Positions 58,290 through 64,000 of a stretch of 64,000 nt of DNA are shown piece after piece. Origin of the DNA: Chryseobacterium camelliae (GTDB taxonomy: Bacteria > Bacteroidota > Bacteroidia > Flavobacteriales > Weeksellaceae); assembly GCF_027920545.1 (NCBI RefSeq), contig NZ_CP115859.1:1054001-1118000 (forward strand), given 5' to 3'. The notes beneath the pieces were generated by a model. That model worked only from the letters and a program-made list of their open reading frames with translations, did not search any database and was not told where the DNA came from. The stretch's first letter is position 1. Each line of letters opens with the position of its first letter. The position numbers and the translations under genes are program-made.

Positions 58290-58848
58290 TCGGATTCCAG
58301 TATTCTTCCGGTTCGTTGTTGATTTTTGAAATATATCTTGCCAATACAAAAAGATAGTCTGAAAGTCTGTTCAGGTATTTAATCAATTCAGGACGAACTT
58401 CCTCCGATTCATTTAAGAAAACCAAAGAACGTTCTGCTCTTCTGCAGATCGTACGTGCAGCATGTAAAAAGGTTGCAGCCTTTCCGCCACCTGGAAGAAT
58501 AAAATACTGAAGCGGTTCTAGTTTCTCATCAAAAGCATCCATCCAGTTTTCCAGTTCTTCAATCTCAGTTTCAGAAATGATGATTGGTAAACGTGATTTT
58601 CCGTTCGCTAACATCAATTTATCTACCGGTGTTGCTGCTTCAGAACCTACTGTAAATAAGTCGAACTGGATTTTTTTTAATTGTCTCAACACTTCCTGAT
58701 CTTCAATATGACTTTTTGCAATTCCGATGAATGAATTTAATTCGTCAATATTTCCGTAGCTGTCAACTCTTGCGCTTGCTTTTGAAACTCTTGTTCCGCC
58801 ATATAGCGCAGTCTGACCTTTATCTCCTGTTTTTGTATAAATTTTCAT
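58279..58848 (-). CDS. Cob(I)alamin adenosyltransferase, PduO type
   Basis: 189 residues from the ATG at 58848 (MKIYTKTGDKG), the standard start; an earlier ATG adds nine residues. PduO-type ATR trimer fold: 'YTKTGDKGQTALYGG' ATP loop, 'RVDSYGNIDELNSFIG', 'FILPGGGKAATFLHAARTICRRAERSLV' motifs (split here as GGGKAATFLHAAR and CRRAERSLV). Transfers adenosine to cobalt(I) to make adenosylcobalamin, the cofactor of methylmalonyl-CoA mutase and others. It overlaps thiN by 11 bp, which suggests translational coupling. A cobalamin receptor pair is near the left edge of the window. Confidence 0.93.
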   Translation of the reverse strand: MKIYTKTGDKGQTALYGGTRVSKASARVDSYGNIDELNSFIGIAKSHIEDQEVLRQLKKIQFDLFTVGSEAATPVDKLMLANGKSRLPIIISETEIEELENWMDAFDEKLEPLQYFILPGGGKAATFLHAARTICRRAERSLVFLNESEEVRPELIKYLNRLSDYLFVLARYISKINNEPEEYWNPNER

Positions 58849-58955
58849 AGTACTAAAATACTTTATTTTGCACAATGTAAAAAGTAAAATGCATAAATGT
58901 CCTGTAAACTGCGGTAAAACAAAAATGACCGGTTAAAACCGGCCACCTTCTCAAA

Positions 58956-59540
58956 TTATTTATTTACCTCTACATATTGTAATACGGTCTGGTTCTTAGG
59001 ATTGTAGATAATGGTACTACTGTTTGGGAAACGTTTCAGTCTGTAGTATTCGATACTTGTATCATTTTTAATATCGTCCAAAAAGCCGGAATCAATTGTA
59101 TTTTCAGGAAGAAATTTTTCTACCAGACTGATTTTATCCAGGATATTTTGTCCGTCAATTTTTCTGGCAGTTTTATCCGATCTGTTTTCATCAGTAGTCG
59201 GCTGACTTTCTAAAAAAGGAAGTAAAGCCGCTTTATCAGCTTTATACTTAAAAATAAAACCTTCCGAACCGTTCGGAAATTTGAATTTCTTTCCTTTTTC
59301 TTCAGAAACTATTGGTTTATCTGAACCCGGAAAAACCTGACTGAACTGAACATCTTCGGAATTGGTAAGGGAATTTATAGATTCGTTCACCGTCTTTTTC
59401 ACTGTTTCTTCAACTGCTTCCTGGGCTTTTTGCTGAACAGTTTCGGTAGTTTTCTGAACGGTCTGATCGATTTTTTCTTCAATTTTATTGCATGATACTA
59501 ATAAAAATGCAGTAATAAACGGCAAAATAAGCTTCTTCAT
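58956..59540 (-). CDS. Lipoprotein with amphipathic N-terminal repeat, unknown function
   Basis: 194 residues. Lipobox LVSC with modified C17. Residues 20-60 are a helical amphipathic repeat ('IDQTVQKTTETVQQKAQEAV', 'EETVKKTVNESINSL') like apolipoprotein or LEA helices, useful for surface or membrane contact. The rest (65-194) is a mixed alpha/beta domain ('KFKFPNGSEGFIFKYKADKA', 'RFPNSSTIIYNPKNQTVLQY'). No family recognised. Single gene. Confidence 0.8.
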   Translation of the reverse strand: MKKLILPFITAFLLVSCNKIEEKIDQTVQKTTETVQQKAQEAVEETVKKTVNESINSLTNSEDVQFSQVFPGSDKPIVSEEKGKKFKFPNGSEGFIFKYKADKAALLPFLESQPTTDENRSDKTARKIDGQNILDKISLVEKFLPENTIDSGFLDDIKNDTSIEYYRLKRFPNSSTIIYNPKNQTVLQYVEVNK

Positions 59541-59657
59541 ATTTTTAAATTTCGAGACAATTTACAACTTTATTCATTCATTGCCATAATGAAACGCAAA
59601 AGTATACTTACATATTTCACTGAAAAATAAAAATATTTTCCATCTCCAAAATCCTAC

Positions 59658-59673
59658 TGACAAACTGTTGTCA
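59658..59673. promoter_or_regulatory. Inverted repeat in the DinB-like promoter (possible operator)
   Basis: TGACAAACTGTTGTCA, a perfect 6-4-6 palindrome just upstream of the TACCTTTG -7 box. A repressor site is likely; the WYL regulator encoded nearby is the first candidate. Confidence 0.5.
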
Positions 59674-59684
59674 CAACCCTGATT

Positions 59685-59692
59685 TACCTTTG
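59685..59692 (+). promoter_or_regulatory. Promoter -7 box of the DinB-like gene
   Basis: TACCTTTG, exact TAnnTTTG match, 30 bp before the ATG at 59722; the inverted repeat occupies the -33 side. Confidence 0.5.
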
Positions 59693-59721
59693 TATCAACA
59701 AAAACAAATAATATTAAAATT

Positions 59722-60213
59722 ATGACAACTACAGCAACTATCACAAAACAATTTATGACAACTGAGCAATTACTGGAGCATTGGCAAGGACACAGAAACC
59801 TTACAAGAAGAGTAATCGAGGCTTTTCCTGAAAAGGAATTATTTGAATTTTCCGTTGGAGGAATGAGACCGTTTGCAAAACTGGCAGTAGAGCTTATCAG
59901 CATTGGCGGACCGGCTTTGAAAGGAATTGTAGACAAAAATATGGAAGCCTACAACGAAGAAGGATTTGCTCCAAAAACAAAAGAAGATATTCTGAAAAAA
60001 TGGGATGAAGAAACGGAAGTTATCAATCATTATTTTACTCAGATTTCAGAAGAGCGTTTTCAGGAGACTTTTAATTTATTCGGACAATATGAGTTCCCCG
60101 TGTATCAGAATATTTTATACTTCGTGGATAATGAAATCCATCACCGCGGACAAGGATATGTTTATTTAAGAGCTTTAGGAATTGAGCCGCCTTTTTTTTG
60201 GGAGAGATTTTAG
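59722..60213 (+). CDS. DinB family metal-dependent protein
   Basis: 163 residues. DinB fold with 'LLEHWQGHRNLTRRVIEAF' (first His region), long spacer helix and 'ILYFVDNEIHHRGQGYVYLRAL' (HHRGQ, second metal ligands). Small-molecule transferase or hydrolase; substrate unknown. Start codon chosen at 59722; Met12 is an alternative. Divergent from the lipoprotein gene and convergent with a WYL regulator, a frequent pairing that suggests regulation of this gene by that protein. Confidence 0.9.
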   Translation: MTTTATITKQFMTTEQLLEHWQGHRNLTRRVIEAFPEKELFEFSVGGMRPFAKLAVELISIGGPALKGIVDKNMEAYNEEGFAPKTKEDILKKWDEETEVINHYFTQISEERFQETFNLFGQYEFPVYQNILYFVDNEIHHRGQGYVYLRALGIEPPFFWERF

Positions 60214-60406
60214 GATCTTTAATGCCTTTATGGAGACTAAAATCTTTGATTAAACATAATTTGAAAAATCAATCATAATCAATTAAAGGGGCAAATTGCA
60301 AATACATTCAAACCTACCACAATTTGAATTTTGTTCCTCATTTTACTTTTGATTTTCTATCCTTTTTAACTCAATAAATCATTTCACATTTAATTAATTT
60401 TGCTGA

Positions 60407-60435
60407 AAAACCTCAACAGAAATTGTTGAGGTTTT
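60407..60435. terminator. Bidirectional terminator
   Basis: Perfect 12-bp stem (60407-60418 with 60424-60435), 5-nt loop; A/T runs at both ends. Serves both convergent genes. Confidence 0.82.
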
Positions 60436-61387
60436 ATTGATGTTTGCCGGAGATTTTGATCAACAAGTCTTTTAATTTGTCTTTCAGGTCTTCCGGTTCC
60501 AGAATCGTCGCATAATCAGCAAATGTAATCAGCCAACGGGGAAATCCGTCCTTTATCCATTCTGTTTCAAAGGTGAGCTCTACTCCGTTTTCCGTATCGA
60601 CTTCTTCGACTAATCCGTAATATTTTTTTGAATTGACGAGATGACCCATTATTTTTTTCTCCACTAAAAGTCTTACAGTGGTTTTATTTCCATTACTGCT
60701 TTTTCTGTACTCATTGATTTGCCCGTATTCCTGTAAAAACGGATTTTGCGTTTTGGAAATCTGTAAAATCCTGTCAACACGAAATTGTCTGAAATCATTT
60801 CTCAAGGTACAGAAAGCCATGATGTACCAGTAATTGAACTCAAAGAAAACACCGACCGCCTCGATCGTTCTCGTAGAAACCTTATCATCAACAGTCTTAT
60901 ATTCTATCGTCAGCTGACGTTTTTCAGCAATACTCTCTAAAATAGTGGGGATAACATCTTTTATCGTGTCTTCGGTTTTGGCATGATACTGAAAAATATC
61001 TATCTGCTTTTCGATATTCTGGATTAAATTTCGGTCAGAATATTTCAACACTGAACGTACTTTTTCCATCGCTGTCTGATAATGACTCCCTAAACTTTGG
61101 TGGGAAAATTTCTGCATCAGTTTCTCAGCGGTAATGAAACTCAGCACTTCTTCCTTTGTAAACATCACAGGTGGAAGTTTGTAACCGTCCATCAAAGAAT
61201 AACCGCTTCCGGCTTCTCCAACAATAGGAATTCCTGCATTTTCCAATGTCTTAACATCACGATAAATCGTACGAACACTCACATCAAATTTTTCTGCAAG
61301 ATCTTGCGCTCTTACAATAGATTTTGATTGTAATTGTGTGAGAATGGCAGTAACCCGGTCGAGTTTTTTTAGGTAATGGTCGTTCAT
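60434..61387 (-). CDS. YafY-type transcriptional regulator (HTH_11 and WYL domains)
   Basis: 317 residues. HTH_11 winged helix at 7-65 ('LDRVTAILTQLQSKSIVRAQ', 'FDVSVRTIYRDVKTLENAGI', 'GSGYSLMDGYKLPPVMFT'), then a WYL domain from about 140 ('LTIEYKTVDDKVSTRTIEAV', 'YWYIMAFCTLRNDFRQFRVDRI') and a WCX-like end ('WIKDGFPRWLITFADYATIL'). WYL domains sense ligands or single-stranded DNA. A CAAAAATA on the plus strand near 61406 gives a -7 box for it. The neighbouring DinB-like gene has an operator-like palindrome, so this is its likely regulator. Confidence 0.9.
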   Translation of the reverse strand: MNDHYLKKLDRVTAILTQLQSKSIVRAQDLAEKFDVSVRTIYRDVKTLENAGIPIVGEAGSGYSLMDGYKLPPVMFTKEEVLSFITAEKLMQKFSHQSLGSHYQTAMEKVRSVLKYSDRNLIQNIEKQIDIFQYHAKTEDTIKDVIPTILESIAEKRQLTIEYKTVDDKVSTRTIEAVGVFFEFNYWYIMAFCTLRNDFRQFRVDRILQISKTQNPFLQEYGQINEYRKSSNGNKTTVRLLVEKKIMGHLVNSKKYYGLVEEVDTENGVELTFETEWIKDGFPRWLITFADYATILEPEDLKDKLKDLLIKISGKHQ

Positions 61388-61422
61388 TGACTGTTTAAAT
61401 GTTTAGCAAAAATAATGTCTAA

Positions 61423-63231
61423 TTAATTATCTTTAAAAGTATTCACCAATTTATCCAGATTTAAACTTCTCGCGGAAGCATCAAAAATTTCACGATAGGT
61501 TCCGTTGATTTGTACCAACTCATCATGCGTTCCGCTTTCTACCACTCTTCCTTTTTTCATCACATAAATTTTATCCGAATCCAAAATCTGGGATAAGGAG
61601 TGAGAAATAATAATCACGGTTCTCCCCTCTTTTATGGCATCCAAAGAATTTTTAATCTGTTCAGTCGCAATGGCATCCAGACTTGCGGTGGGTTCATCAA
61701 GAAAAATAATCGGTGGATTTTTTAGAAATAATCTGGCAATGGCAATCCTCTGTTGTTGTCCTCCCGAAAGTTGAGTGGCATCATGCTTATATTTCTCGGG
61801 TAAATCCAGAATTTGCTCATGAAGATAGGCTTTTTTTGCTGCTTCTTCAATTTCTTCAAAGGAGGCATTCATGTTTCCGTAACGGATATTGTCTTCGATA
61901 CTTCCCTGAAAAATATGATTTTTTTGAAGCACCAAACCCAAATCATTCCGAAGAAAGGTATTATCAAAATCATTCAAATTAACATTGTCTAAAAGAATTT
62001 CTCCGGAATCCGGAAGATAAAATTTACATAAAAGATTGATAACCGTCGATTTTCCGGCACCGCTCAATCCGACCAAAGCAGTTGTTTTTCCGTTTTCGAT
62101 TTTCATGGAAACATCGTGTAAAGCCTGAGTTCCGTTAGGATATGTGAAATTGATGTTTTTTAATTCAAACTTTCCTTTAATTTCTTTTTCTACAAAAGTT
62201 CCGTTCGGTTCTTTTTCATCATCAGCATTTAAAATATCAAAATATCCTTCTGCATAAATCATGGCATCGTTCATATCATCATAAATCCTGTGAAGCTGGC
62301 GAATCGGAGCGGAAACATTGTTAAAAAGCATGATATGAAGCATGATGGCACCAATGGTCATTTGCTGATCCAATACGAGATAAACCGTCAATAAGATAAT
62401 TAAAACCACTCCGAACTGTTCGATGAAAGTTTTTAAACCATCATAAATAAAGTTCATTTTCCGGGTGAACATCTGGCTTTCCATGAGCTGCATCTGCAAA
62501 TCGTATTGTTTTTTTCCTTCGAATTTTTCACGGACAAAACTTTTAATCACCATAATGGAGTTAATTAAGTTTAATAATCCCGAAGTTTTCTGTTCACGCT
62601 GATTTCTCAACGTTCTTCTTACCCCGCCCAACTTTTTCGCCTGAAGCGAACTGATATAAAAATAAATCGGGACAATAATGGTAGAAACAATTCCGACATA
62701 CACATTTTGCAGATACATAATAATCAAAGCAATAATGGCATTAGAGAACAATGGCAGGATATCGATAAAAAAGTTCTGCACCAATCTTGTCAGACTTTCA
62801 ATTCCTCGGTCAATCCTGATCTGCAGCTTCCCCGATTCGTGGTTTTCATCGTTAAAATAAGCGACTCTGTACGTTAAAATCTTATCAATGGCTGATTGCG
62901 CCAAAACAGAACTTACATTGATTCTGATTTTCTCACCATAAAACTTCTGTCCGAAATTGATAAAAATATTCAATAATTCCTTCCCCAATAAAATCACGGA
63001 AATCAATACGAGCACATGAACACCTTCTGACATCGGATGCGGAAGATGGGTAAGTTTGGTAACCTCATCCACGGTATATTTTAACACCAGCGGATTCACC
63101 TGCGCTGCAAGAGCTCCTAAAAATGTAAGGAATAAAGTTCCATAAATCATCAGTCGATAAGGTTTGATAAATGGAATGAGCTGTTTATAAATTCCGAATA
63201 AGGTGACGGTTCTGTTGAAAGGTTTTGCCAT
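61423..63231 (-). CDS. ABC transporter, fused permease and ATPase (exporter type)
   Basis: 602 residues. Six TM helices in the first ~330 residues ('LMIYGTLFLTFLGALAAQVN', 'GVHVLVLISVILLGKELLN', 'IIALIIMYLQNVYVGIVSTI'). The C-terminal ATPase has Walker A GLSGAGKST, the Q-loop 'LVLQKNHIFQGSIEDNIRYG', signature LSGGQQQR and Walker B 'PIIFLDEPTASLDAIA', with the H-loop 'IISHSL'. A half-transporter, working as a homodimer or heterodimer to export lipids, drugs or peptides. Single gene, 84 bp downstream of lptB. Confidence 0.92.
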   Translation of the reverse strand: MAKPFNRTVTLFGIYKQLIPFIKPYRLMIYGTLFLTFLGALAAQVNPLVLKYTVDEVTKLTHLPHPMSEGVHVLVLISVILLGKELLNIFINFGQKFYGEKIRINVSSVLAQSAIDKILTYRVAYFNDENHESGKLQIRIDRGIESLTRLVQNFFIDILPLFSNAIIALIIMYLQNVYVGIVSTIIVPIYFYISSLQAKKLGGVRRTLRNQREQKTSGLLNLINSIMVIKSFVREKFEGKKQYDLQMQLMESQMFTRKMNFIYDGLKTFIEQFGVVLIILLTVYLVLDQQMTIGAIMLHIMLFNNVSAPIRQLHRIYDDMNDAMIYAEGYFDILNADDEKEPNGTFVEKEIKGKFELKNINFTYPNGTQALHDVSMKIENGKTTALVGLSGAGKSTVINLLCKFYLPDSGEILLDNVNLNDFDNTFLRNDLGLVLQKNHIFQGSIEDNIRYGNMNASFEEIEEAAKKAYLHEQILDLPEKYKHDATQLSGGQQQRIAIARLFLKNPPIIFLDEPTASLDAIATEQIKNSLDAIKEGRTVIIISHSLSQILDSDKIYVMKKGRVVESGTHDELVQINGTYREIFDASARSLNLDKLVNTFKDN

Positions 63232-63315
63232 AGGAATTGTTTTAACTAAAAAACGTACCGTTTTACAGAGAAAAGGTACATTTTATTCTATTTTTCAGCA
63301 AATATTTGCTTTATT

Positions 63316-64000
63316 TTATCCTTCATAAAAATAAGTGGTCACATAATGCAGCTCCGGTTTAGCGGCTTCTTTTGATTCTGATTCTGCCTGTTCCAATGGG
63401 TAATGTGAATTGATTTCCTTTTTCTGGAACACATAAGAATTATTGGCATTTTTATCAACCACTTCACTGAAGATATGCTGGATTTCCGAATTGCCCAATG
63501 AGGCAAAACTGATGTCTTCAAAACCATGCATCAATCTCAGATCGTCAAACTGGGAGAAATTGTGGTCTACAAAACTCTGGAACTGGGATTTTGAATCAAA
63601 GTTTCCTGCCCAGATGTTGTACGCATACATTTTACTTTTCGGTTTATCGAAAATACTTTGGTACACGAAGTTTTCACCCAGATACGCTTCTCTTACCTGC
63701 GGATCGTTTGCCAGTTCTTCAGGAAGACCTTCTTTGAGAATTCTTCCTTCAAACATAATGTAGGTTTTATTGGTGATCGCTAACGTCTGCTGTACGTTGT
63801 GATCGGTAATCAGAATTCCGATGTTTTTATCGGTAAGACTTCTTACGATTTTCTGAATATCTTCCACCGCAATCGGGTCTACTCCGGCAAAAGGCTCATC
63901 CAGAAGAATAAAGCTTGGGTCTGTCGCAAGACATCTTGCAATTTCCGTTCTACGTCTTTCTCCTCCCGACAAAAGATCTCCTCTGTTTTTACGAACGTGC
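63316..64000 (-). CDS. LptB-like LPS-export ABC ATPase with unusual C-terminal extension (partial)
   Basis: The gene runs off the right edge; about 227 codons are visible. The first 110 visible residues are the C-terminal half of an ATPase like LptB: signature '[20 protein letters not shown]', Walker B '[20 protein letters not shown]', H-loop 'ILITDHNV', and the LptB-specific 'REAYLGENF' end. LptB normally stops within a few residues here, but this one continues for about 115 residues ('[19 protein letters not shown]', '[18 protein letters not shown]'), a separate alpha/beta domain that I cannot name with confidence, possibly related to Imm22/DUF4284-like immunity domains. It would power LPS transport with LptFG. 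Confidence 0.82.
   Translation of the reverse strand, partial: HVRKNRGDLLSGGERRRTEIARCLATDPSFILLDEPFAGVDPIAVEDIQKIVRSLTDKNIGILITDHNVQQTLAITNKTYIMFEGRILKEGLPEELANDPQVREAYLGENFVYQSIFDKPKSKMYAYNIWAGNFDSKSQFQSFVDHNFSQFDDLRLMHGFEDISFASLGNSEIQHIFSEVVDKNANNSYVFQKKEINSHYPLEQAESESKEAAKPELHYVTTYFYEG

Noticed and set aside
1..64000. tRNA, rRNA, tmRNA and replication origin
   Set aside because: I saw no tRNA-like T-arm or anticodon pattern, rRNA core or DnaA-box cluster when reading both strands; a covariance search would be decisive and was not possible here.

Overview
The window looks like a chromosomal segment of a flavobacterium, most likely Chryseobacterium or a close relative (Weeksellaceae). It is AT-rich. 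It carries gliding genes gldB/gldC, several proteins with type IX secretion (T9SS) sorting tails, an alkaline phosphatase that matches the PafA family residue for residue at the active site, a TonB-dependent receptor plus lipoprotein pair, and promoters of the TTG-N(17-23)-TAnnTTTG type. I see no rRNA, tRNA, prophage or CRISPR array. The genus is inferred from gene content, not from a marker alignment.

Layout. 1-1.8 kb: end of a BtuB-like receptor and a beta-propeller lipoprotein, probably for cobalamin capture. 1.9-9.9 kb: mostly minus-strand housekeeping genes (CCA-adding enzyme, Sua5/YrdC, DinB-like protein, GNAT, cystathionine gamma-synthase/lyase, gldC, gldB), interrupted by a Y1 transposase flanked by REP-like palindromes. 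10-13.3 kb: two GNATs, nadE, then a barnase-like RNase and a barstar-like inhibitor. A decayed GIY-YIG gene boxed by inverted palindromic repeats lies between the RNase and its inhibitor. 13.3-22 kb: T9SS-exported HAF-type protein, two coupled TPR membrane proteins (one with an AraC domain, one without), pafA, GNAT, AraC regulator and mdh. 22.3-26.3 kb: a choloylglycine-hydrolase remnant and a 1228-residue SprB-like repeat protein. 26.3-35.7 kb: NdpA-like nucleoid protein, thioredoxin, dnaK, ppk1 and ppx, Rossmann protein and a 50-residue membrane peptide. 35.9-46.7 kb: choice-of-anchor I T9SS protein, NifU-C and Mrp, GH92 mannosidase, PhyH dioxygenase and symporter, BON proteins. 46.8-55.3 kb: outer-membrane barrel protein, CocE-type hydrolase, AlkB and an Ada-like protein, agmatinase, HAD hydrolase. 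55.3-64 kb: arginine decarboxylase, exported tyrosine phosphatase, thiN, PduO-type ATR, lipoprotein, DinB-like protein with a WYL regulator, an ABC exporter and an LptB with an unusual C-terminal extension.

How genes work together: SpeA and SpeB make putrescine through agmatine. Ppk1 and Ppx make and degrade polyphosphate. AlkB and the AraC-Ogt protein repair alkylated DNA. NifU-C and Mrp handle Fe-S clusters. The B12 receptor pair and the ATR import and adenosylate cobalamin. GldB/GldC and the T9SS cargo point to gliding and type IX secretion. The barnase/barstar pair is a toxin-inhibitor system.

At least six kinds of short palindromic intergenic repeat are scattered through the window. They sit at gene ends, and one set surrounds the GIY-YIG remnant. 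The strongest candidates for something new are the interrupted RNase-inhibitor locus with its repeat-boxed GIY-YIG element, the REP/Y1-transposase unit, and the LptB fusion at the right edge.
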